DNA of 64,000 nucleotides from JAGXQV01 sp964527565. GTDB lineage: Bacteria; Pseudomonadota; Gammaproteobacteria; Burkholderiales; Sulfuricellaceae. Of this stretch, positions 16,978 through 24,848 are shown piece after piece (positions within the stretch are counted from its first letter, which is position 1; each line of letters opens with the position of its first letter). The notes below the pieces were generated by a model. It saw nothing but the letters and a program-made list of their open reading frames with translations. It was not told the DNA's origin and did no database searches. Position numbers and translations under genes: made by a program. The stretch spans positions 48,570 to 112,569 of the forward strand of contig CAZGOY010000007.1 of the NCBI GenBank assembly GCA_964527565.1. The letters run 5' to 3'.

Positions 16978-17670
16978 TCAGTTGAACGGCTTGATTTGCT
17001 CGAAACGCGCCTTCAGCGCACTGTCCGTGAGGTGGAATCTGATCTTGCCATAGCCGCGCGAGCCGGAACCGCCGATGCCGTCGAATTCCAGCAGCTTCAG
17101 GCCTTTCAGCACGGTATCCAGCAACTCGTCGCCGTCTCCGGCAAGTTGCTTGAAGGTCAGGCGGAAAGCAAAGCGCGCCCCGGCGGGAACGCGCTCGGTG
17201 TTGCGCGGGTGTTCCGCCGTGCCGGAAATGCGGTTGATGATGTTTTCCGACTTGGCTTCGGTGAGCAGCAGGTTTCTGCTCTTGATGTCATCCACCCAGG
17301 CTTTCTCCAGCGCGCAATCCCAGAATGACAGGCGGGTGGGGCCGATTTCCTCGGCCTGCTTGAGACTCAGGTCATCGCTGCCAGAGACGCCGAAAAGTTG
17401 CAGGATAGCCTTCACGTCGGCGTTCTGGCCTTTCTGGTAATCCGCATAGCCCAGCGGTTTTTCCTGCACCTGGCCGGAGCGCCACTCCAGCAGGCTGCGC
17501 ATCTTGCCTTTCAGGCTGGAGCCGGGGATGTAGGGTTCGTTGGTATGCGGGTGTTTGATGACCGGGTTGTCGGTGCCGCCGATGTGCATTTCAGCATCGC
17601 CGGAGCCGATGTGCAGGCCGGTGAGCAGTTCGATGTGGCCTTCCAGTTGCAGCATGTGGGTGAGTTGCAT
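16978..17670 (-). CDS. csm3: Csm3, type III-A backbone RAMP and target-RNA nuclease
   Basis: This 230-residue protein forms the repeated backbone of the Csm complex and cuts target RNA at 6-nt intervals. LLTGLHIGSGDAEMHIGG is followed by TDNPVIKHP, where Asp34 aligns with the catalytic Asp of characterised Csm3 proteins. EPYIPGSSLKGKMRSLLEW is the RAMP helix. FDGIGGSGSRGYGKIRF is the C-terminal glycine-rich loop. The length is typical (about 220). It lies 11 bases after csm2 and 9 before csm4. Confidence 0.95.
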   Translation of the reverse strand: MQLTHMLQLEGHIELLTGLHIGSGDAEMHIGGTDNPVIKHPHTNEPYIPGSSLKGKMRSLLEWRSGQVQEKPLGYADYQKGQNADVKAILQLFGVSGSDDLSLKQAEEIGPTRLSFWDCALEKAWVDDIKSRNLLLTEAKSENIINRISGTAEHPRNTERVPAGARFAFRLTFKQLAGDGDELLDTVLKGLKLLEFDGIGGSGSRGYGKIRFHLTDSALKARFEQIKPFN

Positions 17671-17681
17671 GGTGTGTCCCC

Positions 17682-18068
17682 TTATCCTTTCAATCCCTTG
17701 TAGAAACCCATGAAGGCTTCCATGAACAGCTTGCAGTGGCGCAGGGTTTCCGCGCTGTTCACTTCCTTCAGGCAGTCGCGATACAACTCCCTGAATTTGC
17801 CGCTCACATGCTTGCGGCCTTCTGCGTAGGCAACCTTGGCGTTGAGCATCTTGATATAGGGTGCCAGCTCGGCGTATTTATCGTCGCTGGTTCCCACTTT
17901 CTCTTGCCACATGCACAGCTCGTCATAAAAACGCCGCAACTGCGTCGGCTTGTCCTTGTCTTTGTCCGGGCTACCCTGGGCGCTGTTGTTTGCGATCAGC
18001 TTCGCCGCCTGTTCGGCATAGTCGCTGAAGGTGTCCGGGTGTAATTCCTTGCCAAACCTGATAGTCAT
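17682..18068 (-). CDS. csm2: Csm2, type III-A small subunit
   Basis: A 128-residue mostly helical protein, the small subunit that lines the Csm filament. It contains LRRFYDELCMWQEKVG, a KMLNAKVAYAEGRKH helix and HCKLFMEAFMGFYKGLKG at the end, all typical of Csm2. An ATG lies 15 bases further upstream, but a GGAGGA Shine-Dalgarno between the two favours 18068. It starts 15 bases after the cas10 stop, within the same operon. Confidence 0.9.
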   Translation of the reverse strand: MTIRFGKELHPDTFSDYAEQAAKLIANNSAQGSPDKDKDKPTQLRRFYDELCMWQEKVGTSDDKYAELAPYIKMLNAKVAYAEGRKHVSGKFRELYRDCLKEVNSAETLRHCKLFMEAFMGFYKGLKG

Positions 18069-18083
18069 GCTTCCTCCGCCCAA

Positions 18084-20756
18084 TCAATCCCGATACCGGT
18101 ACAAATGCGTGAACAGCGCGATCTTGTATGCGCCACCAAATTTCAAAATGCCCTTTTCGCTGATTTCCGTGACCAGCTCGGCCTGGATGCGGCGGGCTTC
18201 GGCATCGCTTTTTTTCAGCTTGTCCACCACGTAGCGCCGCGTGCGATAGGCTAGGTGCGCGCGCCAGATGGCGTCTTCCGGCTTGTTGCTGGCGGCCTTG
18301 TCGGTCAGGTTGAGCAGGCCGTAGCGGTAGCCCATGCTGAGGTCATGGACGTCCAGCAGTCGATCCAGCGTTTCCCCGCCTGCCAGCAGCGCGGCGAAAT
18401 CATCCCAGCCCACGGTGTGGTTGAAGGCGCAGACGGCGTTTTTCTGCTGGTCGCCTTTTTTGTGCTGTTTGGCCGCTTCCAGCGCGGCTTCCGCCGTTTC
18501 CGCCAGATAGCGCACCGGCAGCCCCGGCTTGGTCATCACCAGCCCGGCGGAAAAGGTGATGTCCGCATTGCCCGCCACATAGCGGGTAAATTCGCGCCGC
18601 ATGTCATCCGCGAGTTTCAAGGTGGAATGCCACGGGCCGATGAGGAAAAAATCATCGCCACCGGCAAACACTGTATAAGTATCCGGGTAATGCTCCGCGC
18701 AATACCACGGCAGCCACACGGCAAAAAAGGCGTTCACCTGGCGCGACAGTGCCGCCATCTTGGCAAAGGTGGGTTCTTCCAGGCCGCGCTGGAACAGGGT
18801 GCCCAGGTTGTCGATGTCGCCTTTCAGCGTCATCAGCGCGCTTTGCCCCTGCCACTTGTCCAGCGTGGCATCGCGCGGGCGGCGGTCTTCGCAGGCGATG
18901 TGGTTGAGCGTCTTCAGGCGGTTATGCGTGGGGTCGAAATCGATTTCGCTTTCCCCTTTGCCGTACTTGGCGCTATCCCATTCCAGCCTGTCGGCATCGA
19001 ATTCCGGCGCGTGGCTGTTGATGGCGCGGCGCGCATAGCCGTGGAACAGCGGCTGGGCGCCTTCGCCTTTTTGCGCCATGGAAAAATCCCAGGCGCGCAG
19101 CAGTTGGCCTTCGCGCGCTTGCTGGCCAAATTTGCCGCTGACTTCTTCATCGGCGGTGAACTGTACGCAGTAGCCGAAAATGGGCAGACGCAAGGCGCCG
19201 CTGCCGCCCAGCTTTGTGCGCGTCACTAGCAAGCGCGCCTTTTTGGTGAGCGATTCACCAGTTTTCACCTGGTCGGCGGAAAGCGCGCTGCGCTGGTTTT
19301 CATCCGCCGGCAGCTTGCTGTTCAGCTCGCAGGTGCCGTTGTGGTAGCGCGCCAGCGCATCGGCAAACACCGCAGGCTGGGCGCCGGGGCGGCATAGCGC
19401 ATAGCGTTGCAGCTTTTTCTCTTCCAGTTGCGCGAACAGGGCCTGCATCAGGCCGCCAAAGGCGCGTTGCCCGCCGGAACGCGGGGATTTCACAAAGTCG
19501 TTGCAGCAGGCTGGCAGGCTGGCCAGCCCAATGCCCGCCTCGCCGAAACTGTGCTGCAAAAACCAGCCGTTGATTTCGTCTTCCACCCCGGCCAGCGCTG
19601 CGCGGGCAGCGGCGGTGTTGGGCGCCACGATCAAAAACTTGCCGGCGGCATTGACGATCTGGCTGGTGGGCGGCAGGCCCAGCGCATCCAGCACTTTCAG
19701 CGCCGCCAGCTCGGTGAGCAGCGAAACATAGAACGAGCGGCCACGCAGCAGCTTGGCGGCGTGCTTGTTGGTGTGGTTGCCACCCGCGAAAAGGAAATTC
19801 TGGATACCGAAAAAATCGCCCTGGATCAGCAGGAACTTGTCCGCTTCCCAGCCGGAGCGGTCTTTCATCGCCGCCACGGCCTGCGCGTCGCTGCCGCCCT
19901 CTTCATGGTGCCAGCGCCACAGTGCCACGGCCAGCGCTGCCGTGGCCTTGCAGTGGTCGTAGAGCGAAACGTCGGGCTTGGCGCCGAAAGCGGTGGCGGA
20001 AGGGATGGCCTGGGTAAAGGTGAGCCACAGTGCCTCAAAATGATCCAGCCACAGCGGCCAGTTGGCGTGATGGCTCATCGGAATGTCGTCCAGCCCGCGC
20101 AGGAATCGTTCCCACAGCTCGGCATATTCAGCCTGCGCCGGGGCATTCTCGTCCGCCTCGTAACCCGCGCGCGCCACGGGGAAGATCGTCTCCGGCGCTA
20201 GCGCTCGCAGCGGATAGCGCAGCTTCAGCGCGGCCGGGGTCAGGTGCGGGTGCTGTTGGGGGTTGAGGCTCACCTGTTCAAACAGCGTGAGTTGCCGCGC
20301 CTGGTAATGGTTGCGCCCGGTAGCGGTCTTTTCCTCGCCCGCGTTGTAGCGGTCGAAATCCTCGCGCTCGAAACCGGAGGCTACGCGGTCGGCGGTGGCG
20401 ACCACCCATTGCAGGAAAGTGGCGGGCTTGTGGTGGCTGGCAGCCGCATTGATCAGCGAATCGGTGATTTCACCCTCTTTGTCCGAACGGCTGGCAAAGG
20501 GTGTCATGTCGTCACGAATCAGGTCAGGCAGGTGTTTTTCGATGAGGTCGATGGCCAGCGCCGAATGGGCCGCGTGCTGGTGGGTCCACCAGATGCGTCC
20601 ACCCGCTTCCTGGCGCGGACAGTAAGTTTGCAGATGCGCTTCCAAGTCGGGGTGCCCGGTAAACACCCCCGCCCGTTCCGCGAATTTCCCCAGATCATGC
20701 AACAGCGCTGCCAGCGCCACGCGGCAGGAAGCGTCCAGCAACGGATGTTTTTCCAT
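18084..20756 (-). CDS. cas10: Cas10/Csm1, HD nuclease and cyclic oligoadenylate synthase
   Basis: This 890-residue protein is the large signature subunit of the type III-A effector. The N-terminal HD domain has His20-Asp21 in LLHDLGK and a second motif near SHHKPAT, so single-strand DNA cleavage should be possible. A first degenerate palm domain contains IQGDFFGIQNFLF. The second palm has VFAGGDDFF with the cyclase motif GGDD at residues 699-702, so cyclic oligoadenylate synthesis is expected. The length is slightly above typical Csm1 (about 750-850). It is first of cas10-csm2-csm3-csm4-csm5 and follows an orphan antitoxin gene. Confidence 0.95.
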   Translation of the reverse strand: MEKHPLLDASCRVALAALLHDLGKFAERAGVFTGHPDLEAHLQTYCPRQEAGGRIWWTHQHAAHSALAIDLIEKHLPDLIRDDMTPFASRSDKEGEITDSLINAAASHHKPATFLQWVVATADRVASGFEREDFDRYNAGEEKTATGRNHYQARQLTLFEQVSLNPQQHPHLTPAALKLRYPLRALAPETIFPVARAGYEADENAPAQAEYAELWERFLRGLDDIPMSHHANWPLWLDHFEALWLTFTQAIPSATAFGAKPDVSLYDHCKATAALAVALWRWHHEEGGSDAQAVAAMKDRSGWEADKFLLIQGDFFGIQNFLFAGGNHTNKHAAKLLRGRSFYVSLLTELAALKVLDALGLPPTSQIVNAAGKFLIVAPNTAAARAALAGVEDEINGWFLQHSFGEAGIGLASLPACCNDFVKSPRSGGQRAFGGLMQALFAQLEEKKLQRYALCRPGAQPAVFADALARYHNGTCELNSKLPADENQRSALSADQVKTGESLTKKARLLVTRTKLGGSGALRLPIFGYCVQFTADEEVSGKFGQQAREGQLLRAWDFSMAQKGEGAQPLFHGYARRAINSHAPEFDADRLEWDSAKYGKGESEIDFDPTHNRLKTLNHIACEDRRPRDATLDKWQGQSALMTLKGDIDNLGTLFQRGLEEPTFAKMAALSRQVNAFFAVWLPWYCAEHYPDTYTVFAGGDDFFLIGPWHSTLKLADDMRREFTRYVAGNADITFSAGLVMTKPGLPVRYLAETAEAALEAAKQHKKGDQQKNAVCAFNHTVGWDDFAALLAGGETLDRLLDVHDLSMGYRYGLLNLTDKAASNKPEDAIWRAHLAYRTRRYVVDKLKKSDAEARRIQAELVTEISEKGILKFGGAYKIALFTHLYRYRD

Positions 20757-20777
20757 CTACTTCCCTTTACAGATAAT

Positions 20778-20825
20778 TCATGTCGGCTGCACGAGACACG
20801 CCATGCAAGTCAGTACCAACGTCAT
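20778..20825 (-). pseudogene. Possible remnant of a VapC-like toxin start
   Basis: The antitoxin stop overlaps an ATG (ATGA) that opens a 15-codon frame beginning MTLVL. This is how many PIN-domain VapC toxins begin, but the next residues are not PIN-like and the frame stops at 20778, 21 bases before cas10. The arrangement suggests that the toxin body was deleted when the locus was joined to cas10. The evidence is only five residues and the overlap. Confidence 0.3.
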
Positions 20826-21073
20826 TTCTCCCAACCAGCGCGCTCTTCCGCGATCTGCCGGTCGATTTCCTCGCGAGAGCGCCCGCTGCCTGGGCGTTGC
20901 GCTATGCGGGCAAACAGTGCTTCCAGATGTTGACGGCGTGCCGGGCGTTGGTCACTCTCGCACTCTTCCCTGAACAGGATTACCGCATCGGCCACGCCAT
21001 CCGGCACCATGGCGGGCAACACACCGGCAATGCGGTGATCTTTTACATCGACCCTGATTTTCAGTGCTTGCAT
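20822..21073 (-). CDS. Small antitoxin-like protein (orphan)
   Basis: This 83-residue protein has an N-terminal strand segment (MQALKIRVDVKDHRIAGVLP) and a charged C-terminal helix (RRQHLEALFARIAQRPGSGR, then a SREEIDRQIAEERAGWE-type tail). It resembles short antitoxins that precede PIN toxins. No toxin follows: the next 48 bases hold only a short MTLVL frame and then cas10 begins. A much longer in-frame extension upstream overlaps the neighbouring gene and is rejected. It may now act only as a relic or as a leader gene of the csm operon. Confidence 0.6.
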   Translation of the reverse strand: MQALKIRVDVKDHRIAGVLPAMVPDGVADAVILFREECESDQRPARRQHLEALFARIAQRPGSGRSREEIDRQIAEERAGWEK

Positions 21074-21087
21074 GAAGCATTCCCCTT

Positions 21088-22098
21088 TTACATGTCTGGC
21101 TTGCGCGGTGCTACCGCACGCAGATAATTCTTGTCCACCCCCGGCAAATAACCGCCTTCGGTGTGGTTGACCTTCAGTTGCCGGTGCAGGGCGACATTGC
21201 CGTATTTTCGCAGCCGGGCGTTGATCTTGCTGACAGTTTCTGCCACGCGCTGCGGAAAGTCCAGCGCTTCGAGCGGTTTTACATAGCCCGGCTTGGCGCT
21301 GGCACCCAGGTAATAGTCGTGGAAATCTTCGTTCAGGCTGGAAAGGTGCTTGGCGGGCAGGGCGCAGGCGTAGCAGGCTTCGCACGAGGCCAGTTGCGGG
21401 CGGCGGCAATTCAGCTTGGTGTGCTGGAGCAGCCAGCGGTAAAAGGCCAGTTGCAGGGGCGGCAGGAGGAGTGTGGCGCCCATGAAGCGCAGGCATTCGT
21501 CATCGAAGATCAGCGTGTCGCCCGCAGGGGCGGACTGGAAGCAGGCGCCGTCGATGAGGGCGATCTTGTGCAGCGCGCTGCCGTTGGGCGGTGGTGGCAG
21601 GATGCCGCTTTCCGCATCCAGCACCAGCGGGGTGTCGCCGGGTTTCAGGTAATGCGGGTGGTTTTCCAGGCGCGGTGCGGTTTTCAGCGCCCACAGGCCG
21701 TCGCCGCGCGCCTCGCGAAGCGTGAAGGCGGCGGCTTGCGCGGCCAGGGCGATCATCCAGTTCACCCCGCCGCCCAGCACTAACTGCATGGGCCGGGGGC
21801 GTTCTCCAACGCACAGAATACGCGCCAGAATCTGGCGGAACTGGCGCTGCGAAAGCTCGCCATCTTGCCCGTCCACGTCATCGCCATGCCAGAAAGTTGC
21901 TTCGCAAGGCGGCAGGCCGGCGTGTTGGGTGAGCGCCTTGAGTGCGTTCAGCCCCTGCGCGCTGCCCACGATGTGCAGGTGGCGCAGGGTATGGCGCTGC
22001 GCCAGCAGCCAGGCGGAAAGTGTGAGCACGGGCAGGGAAAGGCCCACGACGATGAGCGCATCGCTGGCGGGGGTTTCGGGGTTGGCGGGGCAGTTCAT
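21088..22098 (-). CDS. Divergent CARF-like CRISPR ancillary protein (NE0113/ring-nuclease-like)
   Basis: A 336-residue protein directly upstream of the cas10 operon. The N-terminus DALIVVGLSLPVLTLSAWLL and a later LHIVGSAQGL strand look like a CARF Rossmann domain of the NE0113 family, often called a Csm6-type ring nuclease. The loop that usually reads AGGRKT is here GGGVNWM. A four-residue-spaced cysteine group (CEACYAC, residues 239-245) interrupts the middle. The C-terminal helix VSKINARLRKYG and a final YLPGVDKNYL resemble the family's C-terminal wing. Cyclic oligoadenylate binding is likely; catalytic activity is uncertain. Confidence 0.55.
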   Translation of the reverse strand: MNCPANPETPASDALIVVGLSLPVLTLSAWLLAQRHTLRHLHIVGSAQGLNALKALTQHAGLPPCEATFWHGDDVDGQDGELSQRQFRQILARILCVGERPRPMQLVLGGGVNWMIALAAQAAAFTLREARGDGLWALKTAPRLENHPHYLKPGDTPLVLDAESGILPPPPNGSALHKIALIDGACFQSAPAGDTLIFDDECLRFMGATLLLPPLQLAFYRWLLQHTKLNCRRPQLASCEACYACALPAKHLSSLNEDFHDYYLGASAKPGYVKPLEALDFPQRVAETVSKINARLRKYGNVALHRQLKVNHTEGGYLPGVDKNYLRAVAPRKPDM

Positions 22099-22136
22099 GG
22101 GGCGGAAGTATAGCCGCGAGCAAGGCCCAAGTGATG

Positions 22137-22154
22137 TTTGGCAAGCTTGCCAAA
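22137..22154. promoter_or_regulatory. 18-bp perfect palindrome, copy 1
   Basis: TTTGGCAAGCTTGCCAAA is a perfect palindrome with 9-base arms, 39 bases upstream of the CARF-like gene at the head of the csm operon. A -10-like TATACT lies between it and the ATG. Near-identical copies occur upstream of two other island genes (24807 and 27939). Confidence 0.6.
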
Positions 22155-22162
22155 CCGGGGCA

Positions 22163-23161
22163 TTACAGGTAACCCAGGCGTTCGCAGGATTTGCGGTAGG
22201 CTTTTGAAAAGGAATGCGCCATCAGGCGCGTATCGCCCAGTTCGTAAAACGCCAGCAGCCCGACCAGATAATCCTGCTTGCCGAAATCGACGAAAGAAAG
22301 GGGCGGAAGATGCGCCTTGATGAGCGGGACATTGCACAGGGCGCGGCTGGTCCTTTTGTTTCCATCTGCAAACGGTTGCAGGTAGGGGATGCGGGTCAGC
22401 AAGTAAAAGGCGCTTTGCAGCGGGTCGCTGATTTTTTCCGCCACATCCAGGATATGCGCCAGCATCTTGCCGACATAGCCCGTGCCGGGGCGAAAGGGGG
22501 GCGCATAGGCGCTAAAGCCGATGATCACGTCGTGATAATCCCGGACAACGCCCTGGTATTCCCTGGCGAGAAAGTGGGGGGCATTTTTTAGCGCTTCGAT
22601 GTCATGGTCGTCGGTCAGGCGCGCATGCACCTCGAAGACGCTCTCCAGCGAAAGCTGGTCATAAAGAAATTCAAAAGCGTTTTTATGGTTCAGAATCAAG
22701 AACGCATCGGAAAGCGGTTTGTCCTTGGCTTTTTCGCCATACTGGATCAATGCCTGCGTATCCAGCAGCGAATAGGTGCCGCCTTCCAGCACGGAAGAAG
22801 CGCAGGAAAAATCGATCAGAAAACGCAGTAAATCCTTTTTTTCCAGCGCACGAAAACGGTCAGTAATGGCGGGAAAATCCAGGGCTGGTGCGGGTTCCGG
22901 CGCCAGCCGTTCTTCCCGGTAAGGGGCAAATTTACGTTCCGTGTGGGGCTTTTCAAAATATTGCCGGGTCGCCCGAAATGGGTCGGCATCGCTGTATCTG
23001 CGCGCCGCGCCGTTTCCATAAGCTTCAATCAATCCCGCTTCCAATGCTTTCCGCAATTGCCGGTTGATGGTGGCGCGGCTGGTTTGCAGTTCCCTTTCCA
23101 ATTGCGCGGGTGTGACGCCAGCGGGATGTTGGGAGATCACTTTAATCAGATTTTCCAGCAT
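22163..23161 (-). CDS. Fic-domain protein with N-terminal winged helix, degenerate catalytic motif
   Basis: A 332-residue protein. Residues 1-60 form a winged helix-turn-helix (TPAQLERELQTSRATINRQL). The middle carries SSVLEGG, which fits the (S/T)xxxE(G/N) inhibitory motif of autoinhibited Fic proteins. The Fic core motif reads QPFADGNKRTSR at residues 262-273: the catalytic His of HxFx(D/E)GNxR is Gln. This should weaken or abolish AMPylation, so it may be a regulator or use other chemistry. It lies 63 bases downstream of a nucleotidyltransferase gene on the same strand, and the pair may form one module. Confidence 0.8.
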   Translation of the reverse strand: MLENLIKVISQHPAGVTPAQLERELQTSRATINRQLRKALEAGLIEAYGNGAARRYSDADPFRATRQYFEKPHTERKFAPYREERLAPEPAPALDFPAITDRFRALEKKDLLRFLIDFSCASSVLEGGTYSLLDTQALIQYGEKAKDKPLSDAFLILNHKNAFEFLYDQLSLESVFEVHARLTDDHDIEALKNAPHFLAREYQGVVRDYHDVIIGFSAYAPPFRPGTGYVGKMLAHILDVAEKISDPLQSAFYLLTRIPYLQPFADGNKRTSRALCNVPLIKAHLPPLSFVDFGKQDYLVGLLAFYELGDTRLMAHSFSKAYRKSCERLGYL

Positions 23162-23202
23162 GACAAATTTAACCGACTAATTGAAAAAGGAATATTAGCC
23201 TG

Positions 23203-23221
23203 CTTGTCATGCACTGACAAG
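23203..23221. promoter_or_regulatory. Inverted repeat upstream of the Fic gene
   Basis: CTTGTCA and TGACAAG, separated by TGCAC, form a 7-bp inverted repeat 42-60 bases before the Fic start codon. The position suits an operator, possibly for the winged helix of the Fic protein itself. There is no functional evidence. Confidence 0.35.
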
Positions 23222-23224
23222 GTT

Positions 23225-24289
23225 TCAGCCCGAGACAACTTGCCCGGTTTCAACACCCCAGATTTTTTCCGGCAGCCAGCCTTCCAGTGTCTCCCGTATC
23301 TCGCCAGGCAGCCGGGCCATGCCCTTGCGCGCCAGATTCACCATCAGGTCGGCGCGTTCCCGAAGCGCGTTGGCAGCCAGCAGCACCAGCCCCGGATTGT
23401 CTTCCAGCAAAACTTGCAGGATGGCCTCTGCCTGCCGCAAATCCTTGTCGGCCTTGTTTTTGTGGCCGGATGGCCGAAGCTGGGATATCGCCAGCTTGTG
23501 CAGGGCGAAGCGGGCGGGGTCGGGCACCATGACGAATATCCCGGCGCCATTAAGCAGCACGGCAGGCTGGTGGTGCTCGATCAGGTAGTCCATATACTCC
23601 AGCGGTAGCGCGTGAATCGCAAAATGCTCGATCAAGACCGGTGCTTTTTCCGCAACGGTATCTTGCGTGGTAAGAAATTCGACCTTGAAGCCATCGCTGG
23701 CAATCAGCTCAAAAGGTTTGATCGCCGGATTGATCTGGCGCGGGATTTTCAGGGTGGAATCCACCTGTAGCAGGTCTTTCTGAAGATTTCTCCCGATACC
23801 GATGGAAATGCCGCGTGCCAGTGAAAAATCCATGTCTTCGGTCCGGTACAGGCCGGAATCGAAAGAAACCCCCAGCATGTTGCCGTAACAGGAAAAGGCA
23901 AACGAGCCAACCAGCGTTCCCCCAGCCGTGAACAATCCCGCCTGGGACAGGATGTCCATGATTTTTGCGGGGCGCCCTTTTTCCATCGCGGCACCGCTCA
24001 ACGACAGCATGGCGACCAGCCTTCGGCGTTCGTCGAGGATGGGGGCGGAATCCGCTTTCACGGCCTTGGCCGTGGCGATTTTTTCCTGGATTTCCGGGGT
24101 GTCCCTACCAAGAAAAAATTGCTTGCGCGCACCGTCCAGTTGTCTGGTCTGGTAGTACCAGTATTTGGCGTTGCGGATTTTCTTGGCGACAAAACTCCCC
24201 CCGGAAGGCGAAGCAAAGCGGCTATCCATCACTTTCTGGAGCAGGTCGGCGTACAGGGCGGAACAATTTTCGGGGAGTCTGGTAATCAC
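23225..24289 (-). CDS. GSU2403-family nucleotidyltransferase-fold protein
   Basis: A 354-residue protein with the GSU2403-type nucleotidyltransferase fold (NTP_transf_8). The core reads AGGTLVGSFAFSCYGNMLGV followed by YRTEDMDFSLARG, where the GS...D-x-D pattern supplies the metal ligands. The C-terminal half is helical with LHKLAISQLR. Proteins of this fold include toxins that modify RNA and antitoxins, but this family's substrate is unknown to me. The GTG start is abutted by a 10-bp inverted repeat, suggesting tight autoregulation. It is followed by the Fic gene. Confidence 0.7.
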   Translation of the reverse strand: MITRLPENCSALYADLLQKVMDSRFASPSGGSFVAKKIRNAKYWYYQTRQLDGARKQFFLGRDTPEIQEKIATAKAVKADSAPILDERRRLVAMLSLSGAAMEKGRPAKIMDILSQAGLFTAGGTLVGSFAFSCYGNMLGVSFDSGLYRTEDMDFSLARGISIGIGRNLQKDLLQVDSTLKIPRQINPAIKPFELIASDGFKVEFLTTQDTVAEKAPVLIEHFAIHALPLEYMDYLIEHHQPAVLLNGAGIFVMVPDPARFALHKLAISQLRPSGHKNKADKDLRQAEAILQVLLEDNPGLVLLAANALRERADLMVNLARKGMARLPGEIRETLEGWLPEKIWGVETGQVVSG

Positions 24290-24322
24290 GTTATACTCAC
24301 TTTAATTATTTCTGAGTATAAC
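24290..24322. promoter_or_regulatory. Inverted-repeat operator overlapping the nucleotidyltransferase promoter
   Basis: GTTATACTCA (24290-24299) and TGAGTATAAC (24313-24322) are perfect 10-base arms with 13 bases between. On the gene's strand the upstream arm contains TATACT, a good -10, so a bound dimer would block RNA polymerase. The downstream arm touches the GTG start, leaving a very short leader. Confidence 0.6.
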
Positions 24323-24389
24323 ATCGCCTTGCGTCATGCCGCGAAGTATTTCATCCGACAGCTTGTGACGGCGGCCACGGCGTGACCAA

Positions 24390-24725
24390 TCAAGTTCCGC
24401 TGTCAAGAATCATGACAATTTCCGAAACGTAGGTATTGCTCCTGTTTTTGATGACGAACAGCCATCCCTCGCTGGATTTGTAAACGCTGGTGTAGGTCAT
24501 CTCACTGGCTTTCGTGTAGCCAAGTCCCGGAAGAACTGAATCAAGATAGGCCGGCGTAAAGCGCTCGTTAAAACACGACCTCAGGCTGCTGGGGCTGCTT
24601 GCGCCATAGTTGGTGAAGATCACGCCACCCAGGCAGGTGGCGTAGGTTCCTGCGTTGGCGGTGAAGCTCGCTGCCGAAAGAATGGCGGCACTTGCCAGGC
24701 TGGCTGAAATTTTTCTGATGTTCAT
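24390..24725 (-). CDS. Small secreted protein of unknown function
   Basis: A 111-residue protein with a clear signal peptide (NIRKISASLASAAILSAASF, cleavage likely after TANA). The mature part has two cysteines (ATCLGG and RSCFNE) that could form a disulfide, and many Ser/Tyr residues. I do not recognise a family. An AGGA Shine-Dalgarno precedes the ATG at 24725; the 21-codon upstream extension is rejected. A palindrome shared with two other island genes lies about 82 bases upstream. Confidence 0.6.
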   Translation of the reverse strand: MNIRKISASLASAAILSAASFTANAGTYATCLGGVIFTNYGASSPSSLRSCFNERFTPAYLDSVLPGLGYTKASEMTYTSVYKSSEGWLFVIKNRSNTYVSEIVMILDSGT

Positions 24726-24806
24726 TTTGGCTGTCCTTTTGCTTCGGGTGGGAAAAAGTGAATTCCTGAAGCAAAAGTGTAGGCGCAAGTCTGGTTGTGG
24801 CGCGTT

Positions 24807-24824
24807 TTTGGCAATCTTGTCAAA
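24807..24824. promoter_or_regulatory. 18-bp palindrome, copy 2 (imperfect)
   Basis: TTTGGCAATCTTGTCAAA differs from copy 1 at three positions. It lies upstream of the secreted-protein gene, in the same relative orientation as copies 1 and 3. It also lies next to the low-quality contig end, so some differences could be sequencing errors. Confidence 0.45.
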
Positions 24825-24848
24825 TTGCCCGGCCTGGGAAATTGGGGT

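Noticed and set aside
21074..21496. Upstream extension of the 83-aa antitoxin-like gene
   Set aside because: It overlaps the well-supported CARF-like gene in another frame and lacks any domain.
22137..22154. Sigma-54 (-24/-12) promoter reading of the palindrome
   Set aside because: The GG to GC spacing is 7 bases, not the 10 needed.
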